Assembly: GCA_946894095.1 (NCBI GenBank)
Contig: OX335661.1
Location: 16,770,665-16,834,664 of the forward strand
Reading direction: 5' to 3'
DNA length: 64,000 nt
Source of the DNA: Incurvaria masculella
Taxonomy: Eukaryota > Arthropoda > Insecta > Lepidoptera > Incurvariidae
Shown: positions 11,201 through 20,800 of the stretch, in pieces
Layout: each line of letters begins with the position of its first letter
Position numbering within the stretch: the first letter of the stretch is position 1
Notes under the pieces: generated by a model
Database searches by the model: none
Told to the model about the DNA's origin: nothing
The model's input: the letters and a program-made list of their open reading frames with translations, nothing else
Made by a program: the position numbers and the translations under genes

Positions 11201-13850
11201 GGAGCGACAATTCTACATGGACGACTACCTGCAAAGCTTTCCCTCGACCTCGGAAGCGGTGAAGATTTCATCACAAGTCAAAGAAATTAACAAGCGCGGT
11301 GGCCTCGAACTAGTGGGATGGGCGTCAAACAGTAAAGAAGTGACCGAGCACGTCAATCCAGGGGGGCGCCAGGAAAACATGCGCGATCTAGACCTACAAG
11401 CAGATCAAGAGAAGACATTGGGACTTCGCTGGGACACCGGTGACGATACGCTGGGATTCAATCTGAGCCTCGCACGCATTCCGAATGACATAGCTACCGG
11501 CGACAGCCGCCCGACGAAGCGACAAATGCTAGCCGTCGTCATGTCCGTCTTCGACCCCCTCGGACTCCTGGCCCCCGTCATCATACAGGCAAAAATAATA
11601 TTGCAGTACGTCTGGAGATCCGCCATAGACTGGGACGACGAGCTGGCTGATGCCGAGGCGGCCAAATGGTTCGACTGGGTACAACATCTGCACGACTCCT
11701 GGACGTGCCGAGTGCCTCGCTGCTACTGCACTGACTCCGACATACTCGCAATTGAGCTTCATACGTTCTGCGATGCGAGTGAAGACGCTTACGCCGCCGT
11801 CACATACTTGAGATTTCAACTGAGCAGCGGACGCGTACATACATCGATCGTCGCGAGCAAGACAAGAGTTGCACCATTGAGACCAACATCGATACCGCGC
11901 CTCGAGTTACAGGCCGCGCTGCTCGGGAGTCGACTCGCGGCTACTGTCATCAGCGAACATTCAGCGAACGTCACACAGAAATACTACTGGACGGACTCGC
12001 GCACGGTCCTGGCATGGATACGAGGAAACCCACGTGACTACCGAGCATTCGTATCGCATCGGCTCGGCGAAATAGACGAGCTCACTCGACCGGAAGATTG
12101 GCGCTGGGTGAACACCACAGAAAATGTAGCGGACGACGCGACGCGCGCTCAACAGACATTCAACACCGAGCATCGCTGGTTCGTCGGACCCGCCTTCCTG
12201 CGACTACCAAAAAACGCGTGGCCGATACAACCCGACGACAATCGTACAACGACGGAAGAGAGAAAAAATACGGCCGAAACAGTGACAGTGACTGATGCGA
12301 CGCCCGCAGCCGACTGCCTACCGGACGCCTCAAGATTTTCAAAATGGATGAAGTTGGTACGCGCGACCGCCTGTGTCGTGCTCTTCACTGAAAAATGTCG
12401 CCGGCGACACACCGGCGCTCTCGATCGGCGACACATGGACGCAGCGGTACGAATGTTACTCAGAAGAGTACAGGAAGATGCATTCGGGATGGAGCTGCGA
12501 GACTTACGCGCGAACCGACCAGTCGCATCAAGTAGCCGCCTACAACATCTGTCGCCATACATTGATAACGATGGATTACTGCGCCTGCGCGGACGCGCGA
12601 GCGCGGCGCCGGGCATCGACAAGGAAGCAGCGGAACCAACGATTTTATGTGGCCGGCGCCGCATCACCCGCCTCCTGGTGCACCATTACCACGTGACTGC
12701 GCACCACGCCTACCCTGAAGCGGTGGTGAACCACCTCCGACAGAAGTTCTGGATTCTGCATCTCCGCCCGACCGTGCGAGCCGTCGAACGCGCCTGTCAG
12801 GCGTGTCGAGTGCGACGCGCGACCGCGCTCGCACCTCCGATGGGCGACTTACCTATCGCCCGCCTGAGCCACCACCACCGACCGTTCACGTTCTGCGGGC
12901 TGGACTACTTCGGCCCAATGGACGTGACGGTCGGACGCCGCAGAGAGAAGAGGTACGGCGCGCTCTTCACATGCCTTGTGACGCGCGCCGTGCACATCGA
13001 GATCGCCCACAGCCTGACAACGGACTCCGCCATCTGCGCCCTGCGCCGCATGATTGCGCGCCGGGGTGCTCCCGCCGAGATTCACTGCGACAACGGCACC
13101 AACTTTCACGGTGCCGACGCCGAGCTCCGCCGTGCCTGGGCCGAGCTGGACCAAGATATCATCAGAGACTACGCGCTGAACCGCGGAGCCAAGTGGCGGT
13201 TCATCCCTCCCGCCGCGCCATTCATGGGAGGCGCGTGGGAGCGACTCGTGGGCTCCATCCGGAAGGCGCTAAACGTGACACTACACCAACGAGCGCCCAC
13301 CGACGAAGTGCTCGCTACTCTGCTCGCCGAGGCCGAGCACTGCGTGAACGCCCGGCCTCTGACCCACGTCTCGACGGAGCCTGGGGACCCGGAGTCACTG
13401 ACTCCCAACCACTTCCTGCTGGGAAGCTCGTCCGGCGCGCCGACTCCGGGCGTGTTCGACGACTCCGACCTCGTGCGGCGGCGCCAGTGGCGCGCTGCGC
13501 AGCGCCTGGCAGACCTGTTTTGGACGCGCTGGGTGCGCGAGTACCTGCCGACGCTCCTGCCACGGCCTCTTCCCGGCGACGGCCGCCCTGAGCTACGCTC
13601 GGGCGATGTCGTGCTCATCGTCGACGGGAACCTGCCTCGCAACGTTTGGCCGCGAGGGATCATCGAGAAGGTGCTGCCCGGCAAGGACGGACACGTGCGC
13701 GTCGCTGACGTGCGCGTCGCCGGAGGAGTGCTGCGTCGCCCGGCGAGGAAGCTGGTCCGTCTCCCCACTGATCGAGTCGACGTGGACGACCGGGGGGAGA
13801 ATGTTGTCGACGGAACAGTGAGAGTGCTAAGTGACCCGCCACGTAGGTGA
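8232..13850 (+). CDS. Bel/Pao gag-pol polyprotein (1872 aa)
   Basis: A single uninterrupted frame encodes the whole polyprotein. In order: a Gag region; two CCHC knuckles (CLQCEATDHTIHNC from residue 462, CFRCLKSGHRSQVC from 496); an aspartic protease with LLDSGATTTLI (Asp ~582); a reverse transcriptase with FYMDDYL (Tyr ~995); RNase H (FCDASEDAYAAV); an integrase with a His/Cys zinc region (HHYHVTAHH ... CQACR) and catalytic D1558, D1620 (HCDNGTNFHG) and E1670 (GGAWERL); and a DUF5641-like tail. It makes the proteins needed for the element's own retrotransposition. The stop lies 49 nt inside the 3' LTR, so the polypurine tract is coding. The first ATG of the frame follows a leader of about 575 nt. 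No stop or frameshift is seen, so it may be competent. Confidence 0.95.
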   Translation: MVKTRSTKADGTSADAQTAPQPSTAADSGVQTHPEIVRLGPPASPTDPLNVSVGERTIIETAPRIDRSPAASTTHSRLSARKRRAAELAAAEKLAEIERKKLEIESDLIQKKLQSDLQDIEEEDDRSREADDLENITMQRTSEWCDSQRAPPPSPPASLNEEVNHATVAPPLARPAPLVPPPTAAPPPPPANDTDVGAHNTSAAHPTTRVGLSDIALLARELKGLATNKDRCCTSKLPDFFGATSDWLAFKAAYDEQSRRFDKIENLARLRRCLRGDAKATVSHQLLTGGDPDRVMKLLGKKFGRDHDLVMHQLRRLRNLPTITNVPRQINDFACTIEDVIATISSMKQDKYLHSVDAVQAIKEKMKILMHNYADYVHTHRDDNKPELTMISEFLECESEKITYAWAVETKDVAASTDARATTQQGRINNARQNQPPAAAAARQKGSRTQAVHTSAAGGAICLQCEATDHTIHNCAKFKALSEDEKWNAATTLRACFRCLKSGHRSQVCRTKQGCAMEGCGRRHHKSFPPPTRPLTMSNEREEANEENAACARGNKTRALLMIIPVTVYGPKGSVRTHALLDSGATTTLIKTELADRVGAVGPTERLMLSETTTKGVHTSRLIDLEIAGPTRTKYPLWGAYTVKKLELIAQTVPDYSHLPHLKNLPLRPYTDVVPGIVVGQNNFHLLAERERRTAGLGWESPSAVRTLLGWVLSGSTGGSGATNRRRGQQAVHFVGHLTRDNEELHSLIKSHYDLDALGVSTKEREKPTDRRAIDILNTTCRRTDNDDRWETGLLWRTDSTAMPPSKGSALKRLRSLEKKMDANRDFGEAYAKQMKHLIDSGYARQMAPTTDKKLWYLPHFAVTNPNKRGKVRIVFDAAARVDGRSLNDALLTGPDLLQPLLGVLFRFREGAVAVSADIKEMFLRIQIRPADRPAQRFFWRGLNRDTPPAEYEMSSMIFGAASSPTTAIYVKNKNAEEFAHLYPDAAKAVERQFYMDDYLQSFPSTSEAVKISSQVKEINKRGGLELVGWASNSKEVTEHVNPGGRQENMRDLDLQADQEKTLGLRWDTGDDTLGFNLSLARIPNDIATGDSRPTKRQMLAVVMSVFDPLGLLAPVIIQAKIILQYVWRSAIDWDDELADAEAAKWFDWVQHLHDSWTCRVPRCYCTDSDILAIELHTFCDASEDAYAAVTYLRFQLSSGRVHTSIVASKTRVAPLRPTSIPRLELQAALLGSRLAATVISEHSANVTQKYYWTDSRTVLAWIRGNPRDYRAFVSHRLGEIDELTRPEDWRWVNTTENVADDATRAQQTFNTEHRWFVGPAFLRLPKNAWPIQPDDNRTTTEERKNTAETVTVTDATPAADCLPDASRFSKWMKLVRATACVVLFTEKCRRRHTGALDRRHMDAAVRMLLRRVQEDAFGMELRDLRANRPVASSSRLQHLSPYIDNDGLLRLRGRASAAPGIDKEAAEPTILCGRRRITRLLVHHYHVTAHHAYPEAVVNHLRQKFWILHLRPTVRAVERACQACRVRRATALAPPMGDLPIARLSHHHRPFTFCGLDYFGPMDVTVGRRREKRYGALFTCLVTRAVHIEIAHSLTTDSAICALRRMIARRGAPAEIHCDNGTNFHGADAELRRAWAELDQDIIRDYALNRGAKWRFIPPAAPFMGGAWERLVGSIRKALNVTLHQRAPTDEVLATLLAEAEHCVNARPLTHVSTEPGDPESLTPNHFLLGSSSGAPTPGVFDDSDLVRRRQWRAAQRLADLFWTRWVREYLPTLLPRPLPGDGRPELRSGDVVLIVDGNLPRNVWPRGIIEKVLPGKDGHVRVADVRVAGGVLRRPARKLVRLPTDRVDVDDRGENVVDGTVRVLSDPPRR
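13792..13801 (+). other. Polypurine tract
   Basis: GGGGGGAGAA lies directly before the 3' LTR and is the expected plus-strand priming site. It overlaps the gag-pol frame. Confidence 0.8.
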
Positions 13851-14307
13851 AAGACAAGCTCTGCCTATCGTGAGCGGTAGTGAGTGCGCTTTAGTATCTG
13901 TATATGTGCTTTACAAAATGGTTCTGACTGTATGATTTGATTGATTGATTTTATCATAGGATGTATAGCGCTTTAAGTTAGCATGTCAAAAATAGGTAAA
14001 ATAAACTATGAAACATGCATCTTTCATTTTTTGGGGTCTCTGGTCCGCTCGTTCAGCCGCCCCTCCACTCCGCCCCGCCATCTAGCGGACGTCCGCGGAG
14101 TGAAGGGGCAACTGTTATATAAAGAGGCCAAAATGGCCGAGCCCGCAGACTCAAAGAAGACGAGCCAGCGGACACTTGACCCTGAAGAATAGAAGAACTG
14201 CCTGCCTGCAAAAAATAATCAAGAATTTCATTTACTGTCCATCACAAGATAACGAAGGTCGTCTGCCGGGCCATCGGAGGCTGCCGCGCCCCGACCCCGA
14301 GGCGACA
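13802..14307 (+). repeat. 3' LTR of the Bel/Pao element
   Basis: 506 bp, identical by eye to 7150-7655; TATATAA at 14116-14122. It holds the last codons and the stop of gag-pol. Confidence 0.95.
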
Positions 14308-14837
14308 TCTCTTATTAGATCATAATAATTCATTATTCCTTAAGATATATAAAAAAATTTCAACTACGTAAAAATAGTAGAATCCATCAGTAAAAAAATT
14401 AATACTTAAAATTCCACCTCAGATAACAACAGATACAACAGTTTTGTTATTGCTAATTTTGTTATAAAGGTACAAATCTTGCCTATCTTCATAATAGGAA
14501 TATATAATTTTTTTTTTAACTAATTTACTTTTTTAATTACCTACTTACAAATATTTTATATTGCCTCTCATCACTCTGAAGGTTGACTGGAAGAAATCAC
14601 TCTTAGAGGTAAGTCTGCCTTTGTGCAGTTTTGTTGTTGTTTTGATTCTTCTTATTGCAATAGTTTTTTCTTCTATATTGCACAATAAAGAATTTATTAT
14701 TTTCCTAGAAACTCGACACATCGGAGGCCGTCAGCACCAAAATATTAAGATTAACTATTCTCATACTTTTCCTATTTATTTCTTCTCTTCTCTATGGCAG
14801 TCCTAATATTTTATACAAGTGAACATTACAAACTAAT

Positions 14838-15258
14838 TTTTTTTTTTATGTGACCTGACATGGATGGCTAATACCACACAACTACCGTTATGATATTAGC
14901 CCAATACACCACATTCCCGAAGGAATTAGGTGCCATGCCAGGACCTTCCCTTATGAGCATGGCTACATTGAACTGGATGGAAAACACGGACAATTTTTCA
15001 TTGCAGCTTCGACCATCTTTTCATCCAATGCGATGGTACCAACCCGGGCGGGCTTAAACCCTACCACCTAGTAGGGGAAGGGGACCTACAGTTTTACATG
15101 GATTCCGAATCATGGAGCAGCTCGTATTCGTGACGAAATGCACTTATCGAACTCTGAAAGAGAAAGACAGTTGCAACAGGTGCAAGTTGGTATTGAACCC
15201 GGGCCTCTTGTACGCTAGGCCAGTCCCCGCGCCACTAGGCTAAGAGCCGCTCAAATAA
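14838..15258 (-). mobile_element. Full-length SINE with tRNA-like head
   Basis: Reading the reverse strand: TAGCCTAGTGGCGCGGGGAC (A-box-like), then a B-box-like GGTTCAATACC, a linker with TTTCTCTTTCAGAGTTCG, then the common body and the tail ATTAGCCATCCATGTCAGGT with an A-run. The body carries the subtype markers CTCATAAGGGAAGG and CCTTCGGGAATGTGG. Confidence 0.85.
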
Positions 15259-15532
15259 CTACACTATTACTATACTAACATTTTAGATTATGCTCGAAGT
15301 AGGTACACGTTTTGCATAAACTATTTATTTGCAAACTCACGGTTTCAACTAATTTATTTATGTTTTAATGAAAAAATAACTCTGAGAAAAGTTTATACTT
15401 GTGACATTCCAGCATATTGGTCCCAAAATACATTATGTATCGCCTACAGTCTGATGTCGGCATCCTAACTATTATATGCAGACAGGATAAAAATTACACA
15501 ATATTCTTACTAATACATAATTTTAGCGAATA

Positions 15533-15652
15533 GAATCGACCGTGCGGCAAGGGTGCATTAAAAAAAAGATTTTACTCTGTCCCACTTAGCGTCAACTCGA
15601 ACAACCTAGGAGTAGACTAGCGAATGTGTCAGGTCGATTCTACGAATGTACA
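15533..15652. repeat. Short TIR element (AGAATCGACC termini)
   Basis: TAGAATCGACCGTGCGG at the left and TGTCAGGTCGATTCTA at the right are inverted copies around about 90 bp. The same terminus occurs at 27217 and on both sides of 40296-40531. Confidence 0.6.
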
Positions 15653-15727
15653 TCATGAATGTTTATGACCGTAATCGTTAAAATTATTTTTTTGGAGTCA
15701 TTAATTAAAAACACACACATTAACATA

Positions 15728-16973
15728 TTGGTTGGGGAAAAAGTTTCTTCGCATTTTTTAAGAAAATTCAAAACATTTTTTAATATGGTTTATTTACATT
15801 TAACTAAAGTATGTAGGTACCATTATGTTCGATAACTTTTTGCCATCTTGTAGGTAGGGACATGATCCCATTGCTATAGAAATATTGGGACTTCTGATCA
15901 ATATACCGCGACAAGTGGTTTTGGCAGTCCTCTCGTGATGTTAACCTGACACTGCCTAAAGAATTCTGAAGAGACCTAAACAGGTGGAAATCTGAAGGTG
16001 CAATGTCAGGACTCTTAGTTTTTGCTGAGTGGCTAAAGATGTGTGAGGTCTAGCGTTATCATGATGAAAAACCACACCCCTTCTGTTGATTAATTCCGGC
16101 CGCTTTCTCTCAACTTCTTGCTTTAATCTCATCAGTTGTTCGCAGTAGAGTTCAGAATCGATGGTCCTGCCTGGTGGTAACAGCTCATAATGAATAATGC
16201 CCTTCCAATCCCACCACACACACAGCATCACCTTGTTGCGAGTTAACCCGGGTTTCGCCACAGTCTGTGAAGCTTGACCGGCCTTTGACCACGACCTTTT
16301 TCGCACGTTCTGGTCGTACGTGATCCACTTTTCATCACCAGTTATCAGCTTCTTCAAAAATGGTTCGGTTTCATTACGTCGTAATAAAGAATCACAAATG
16401 AGTACACGGTTCATTAGGTTTCTTTCAGTGAGCTCGTGAGGTACCCAAATATCGAGCTTTTTTGTGTACCCAGTTTTTTTCAAATGCGCCAAAACTGTTT
16501 TGTGGTCAATTCCTAGTTCTTCAGCTACTTCGTAACTACTGATATGCCGATCTTGCTCCACTTTTTCAAAAATGGCATCCATTTTATCCGTAATAGGGCG
16601 ACCAGAGCGACGTGCATCTTTGACATCAAAATTTCCGGATTGAAAACGCTTAAACCAAATTTGTGCTACTCTCACAGACACTGCACTAGGTCCATAAACA
16701 TCGCAAATTTTTTTCGCGGCTTGCGTTGCATTTTTACCTTTTTTGTAGTAACATTTTAAAATGTATCGAATTTCTTCATTAGATTCACTCATTTTGACAG
16801 TACGAAAAACAAATGAGAATCACACATTTTCCTAATTTGAATTTGGAATTATGTTCTTTAAAATTTAAACTTTCAATGATACCAAAACCAGCCAGATACA
16901 AATAGTATAGCCAAAGAGATTTTATTACAAGTTCATACATACTATAATGCGAAAAGACTTTTTCCCCGACCTA
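15728..16973 (-). mobile_element. mariner transposon with internal deletion
   Basis: Terminal inverted repeats TTGGTTGGGGAAAAAGTTTC (left) and, on the reverse strand at the right end, TAGGTCGGGGAAAAAGTCTT enclose about 1.25 kb with a transposase on the minus strand. The ends are approximate; a TA dinucleotide precedes the left end. TIR and protein sequence place it among mariners, possibly the cecropia group. Confidence 0.9.
15956..16792 (-). pseudogene. mariner transposase, broken near the third catalytic residue
   Basis: The frame begins MSESNEEIRYILKCYYKKGK and has the HTH-bearing N-terminus, then WVPHELTERN, the first catalytic aspartate in TGDEKWITY (D153) and the second in VFHHDNARPH (D245). 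After TSLATQQK the frame is lost. The expected continuation (SPDIAPSDFHLF, with the third aspartate) is present only 5-10 nt further in another frame, so roughly 40 nt between them are missing. The rest (LSRYIDQKSQYFYSNG) then runs to about 15785. The enzyme is therefore inactive, although the TIRs may still be mobilised in trans. Confidence 0.9.
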
Positions 16974-17264
16974 TTATTACACCGTATCAATAATGTCTCA
17001 GGAATATATTGAATAGCTCGAACTTAACTGTCAGTACGAAAGAGTTTTCACTTTTTTGTTTTGTGAAATGATCCAGTTATTTACACCTGTGTATGTCAAG
17101 AAAAGCGACATTCTTGCTTAGGAGGAAGGTATTTACCCGACTACGGCGAAGCCAAGTATGTACGTATGTTTAACCGTAGCGCTTAAACTATTCATCCAAG
17201 TTTAATGAATGACGTGTCAATCGATTCGTTATTATGGCCCGAGTAGCATAGGCACGGAAAATAT

Positions 17265-17566
17265 AAAAAACCGGCCAAGTGGGAGTCGGACTCGCACACG
17301 AAGGGTTCCGTACCATCAACACCGAAAAATCACGTTTTTTGTATGGGGCCCCTATCTAATTTTTATTATTTTTTTATTTTAGCTATTTGTTGTTATAGCG
17401 GCAAAATAAATACAAACTCTGAAAAATTCAGCTGCCTACCTATTACAGTACATGAGATACAGCCCTGTGACAGACGGACGGACGGATGGACGGACGGACG
17501 GACGGACAGCGGAGGCTTAGTAATAGGGTTCCGTTTTCACCCTTTGGGTACGGAACCCTAAAAACG
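17265..17566 (+). mobile_element. (GTCY)n-bearing MITE-like element, full copy
   Basis: It starts AAAACCGGCCAAGTGGGAGT and GAAGGGTTCCGTACC, and ends GGGTACGGAACCCTAAAAA. These ends contain the inverted pair GGTTCCGTACC / GGTACGGAACC. A (GACG)n run at 17470-17508 precedes the right end. The inner frame is incidental. Confidence 0.85.
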
Positions 17567-17884
17567 TAAAAAAATGTTGAACATACTATCTAAAAACATC
17601 AATCTAAATTTTTTTTATAACATTTTTATAAATCCAAAGAGATCCACACGCAATACTCTTTATCAAGTAATACGCACAATATTATATTCCATTTCTATCC
17701 TGTATTACTCTATATTATTATATTGCTATTCTGTGACTTTTGAGGAACACTGCCGTATATTCCACAAAATCTGCAACATCTGCCCTCTCATTGGTTGAGG
17801 ATTTTTCGAAAAATATGCCATTTCCCTTCCTAATTTTGCGCTCGTAACAAAGCTCGTCATTCAATCAACAAAGTCAAGCTCTCA

Positions 17885-20800
17885 TTAGCTCTGCACCGAC
17901 TGGGGTCGGTACGGCATCAACACGTGATACCAAGGCAACTCGCTCTGCTCCTTGAGAGACTCCGCGTTCTTCTTCGGCCGCGTGTCATCCTTCGGCGCCT
18001 CCCGGAACAGGTCAACGAAGGCGTTCTTGAAACCGAAGCGAGGGAACGCGAGGAACGGGAAGTTCTCCATCAGCCAAAAGCTGAAACGCGTGTTCCAGTT
18101 GAAGAACCACCTCCCGATGTGCGTCGTGTAGAGGAACCGGTGAATGTACAGCAGCGTAGCCACCTTGTACTTGCCGTAGAATGAGAGCTCCTTGTATGCG
18201 GGCACAGTCTCCAGGAGACGGTAGTCGCGAGCCCTGTAGATGGTGGTCGGGGGCTCTGAGAGACCCTCAACGGGCGGTTTGGGGATCAGCTGGTAGGTTT
18301 CCGCACCTGAGTAGTGACAATGATACCATCTTACTTTTTACGAAACGGTGATGGGTACAGCTGTATACATGTTCGAACCTGACATGGATGGCTAATACCA
18401 CACAAAAACCGTTATGGTATTAGCTACTATAGTAAATAATTCGCCAGGTGAATAGCAAGTGAACCGAGATCACCTAAATTGGCGTTTACGGCAAACCGAT
18501 CGACTGGCGTTGTCAAAGGTATGGAGAAATTTAAAATGCGCAGTGGGCGTTACGGCCCTGGTACTAGCCAAATCGCAAAGTTAGACGAGGCACCCCAAGT
18601 TAACTAAGTCTGACGATTAGAAGTGTCATTCTTACAATATTTGATTCCTTGTCTAGGAATCAACCTATTTTCCTTAACGTATGTTTCCTTTTTCTATACA
18701 AAATACATTGCGGAAATGGTGTCCATTTCCGAACTTTTTTGACTAAATGTTGAAATCTAAAAGCAAATGGAATTATTTGTTTATACATATATGTTGTTTT
18801 TGCTTATATCTAGAAATCATATTACTTTCAGATTTCTAATGTGAAAAATCGATTTTTTTATTATTATTATTATTTAAATAAATGATGGAATCAAAAAATA
18901 TTAACAATCCATTATAAGTCTAGAGTTCTATTTGGACTTGCTGAGGCGTTTCACAACATATTATTACATTTGTTAAAAGGTGCATTTGTAGGGCGCGAGT
19001 AGAGTCCTAGCGCCTTAAGCGAACTAACATTTGCGAGTCTGAGTTTGATTTGACAGCTTTATCACCGTCGCCGAAAATACGTCGACGTTGCTGTTTACGC
19101 CGACTCAGCATTTTCACACAAATCGGAAGTCCGAGTTTGACTTTGACAGCTTGAAGAAATAAAACCACAGAATATCTAGTAAAAACTCGCATGGAGTTTG
19201 ACGTTTTTACGTAATTTCGAATTTCCGTAAACGCCAATTTAGGTGACAACGGGGACTAAGAGCTCAGGCAAAATAGTGATTAAATCTGACATATAGTTGC
19301 ATTTCTTTCCGTGCCAACTGGAAATGTCAGTTCACTTAGCCGTTAGCCTGTTAAAAACTGCAAGTAAATGTCAGTTTAAAATGAATCCCTTGCCTGTTCA
19401 CCTGCTATTCACCCGGCGAGATAACTTGCCAGGGTAACCACCCTGGCCCCCTACTATGAACGCTATCGAGTAAGCGCTCGAAAGCTCTCTCGGTACCATC
19501 TGTCAAACGCATACAATATTTTAACAGGCAATATCTTCTCGATAGCGGGTAGTGATAGCGTTCATAGTAGGGCTCCTGGATGGAAAACACGGACAGTTAC
19601 ATAATAATAACTATACGATCGTGGTAAGCGTACGCACCGTCAGCGTGCGGCGAACCCTCGAGCGCGGCGTCGATGCGCGCGCAGAAGTCGATGCGCTCCT
19701 GCTCGGTGTAGACGTAGCCGGGCACGCCGGCGAGGTAGCGCGTGAAGAACAGCACGCTGCGCACCTCCACGTTGGGGCTCACCGCCCACACGCCGTCGAG
19801 CATCACGTACGCCATGTGCTCGAAGTGCTCGGGTGCGCTCGCGAGGCACGGCGCGAAGACGCGCTCGCGCAGCGCGCGGCACACGGCGCGCGCGCGCTCC
19901 GCCGGCCCGCCGCATATGTTGTACCTGCGGGAGTTGTCGCTTAGGTTCCATCTGACAGGGGTGGACAGTGTATTGCACCTGGAGAGGGTTCATGGTCTGC
20001 AGTACAGAATACTTAAGATAATGGCTCCACCAGCAGAAAGGGTTATCAGTAGTACAGAAACTGGGCACCTAATCAGTGATGTGCTCGCCAAAAATAAGAA
20101 AAGGACCCTAAAATATATAGTTCCTACATTATTTAACAATATAAGAATAGATTTAAGACGAGACTTGCCTATCTCTAAACGAAAACAAGATATAACAAAC
20201 CTTTTACGTGAAAATTTTGAAAATCATGTTATATAAGTAAAATTTTGCATGCATATAATTTGTCTTTTATGTGATGTTTGATTTTTTTTTAACTTTATAT
20301 TTTTTTTTATTTAGCCTACAACATGTGCGTACCTACTGTTCTCGTTTTATTTATCTATATACCTTTAACTCAAAATTCATTTCATGTGGTGGTCTCTTAT
20401 GCTAGAGTAAAGCGAAGTTAGCGCATACAGACCTTAGGGTTTCGCGCGTACCTATCAACGTGTATTTTGTTAATAGAATCATATATCTATGAAATAAACG
20501 CCACATTGTGTGGCATTGAATTGAAAAAAACAAAAAACAAATTTAAACCTGCAGGAGTCAACTTTTGGTTCACACAAACAAGTATGCGTGGTCTGTATGC
20601 TGTGGACAGATTTCTTAAGGCATCTGGTACCGACGGGTGCGGACCCTGGGAGCACCGGGACCCTTCCAGAGGCATGTGAGAATGTTAAGGTTATGCTAAA
20701 CTTCTGGGACAAGCTGGGATGGCTCACATAGTCACTTTTCTTACGCACAATAATGCCCTCTCTGTGAAGTAGACTTAATGCCAGAAAACATTTGCCCAAC

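Larger units (their letters stand above)
7145..14312 (+). mobile_element. Intact Bel/Pao LTR retrotransposon with 5-bp TSD
   Basis: The element (7150-14307, 7158 bp) is bounded by 506-bp LTRs starting TG and ending CA and by the direct repeat TCTCT at 7145-7149 and 14308-14312. Between the LTRs lie a primer binding site, one gag-pol frame and a polypurine tract. The LTRs are identical as far as I can read. The domain order PR-RT-RNaseH-IN with a C-terminal DUF5641-like region assigns it to Bel/Pao. There is no envelope-like frame. It sits in an intergenic stretch between GOSR1 and the mpaB-like gene. Confidence 0.95.

Noticed and set aside
12149..13768. Long open frames overlapping gag-pol in other frames and on the minus strand (for example 12803-13591, 13169-13768)
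   Set aside because: They are shadows of the GC-rich integrase coding region; they contain no domain and the true frame has all catalytic residues.
19640..20068. Arg-rich minus-strand frame across exon 19617-19924
   Set aside because: It is an alternative frame of the mpaB-like exon; the used frame is fixed by splice phase and YNICGG / HFEHMAYVMLDGVW-type sequence.
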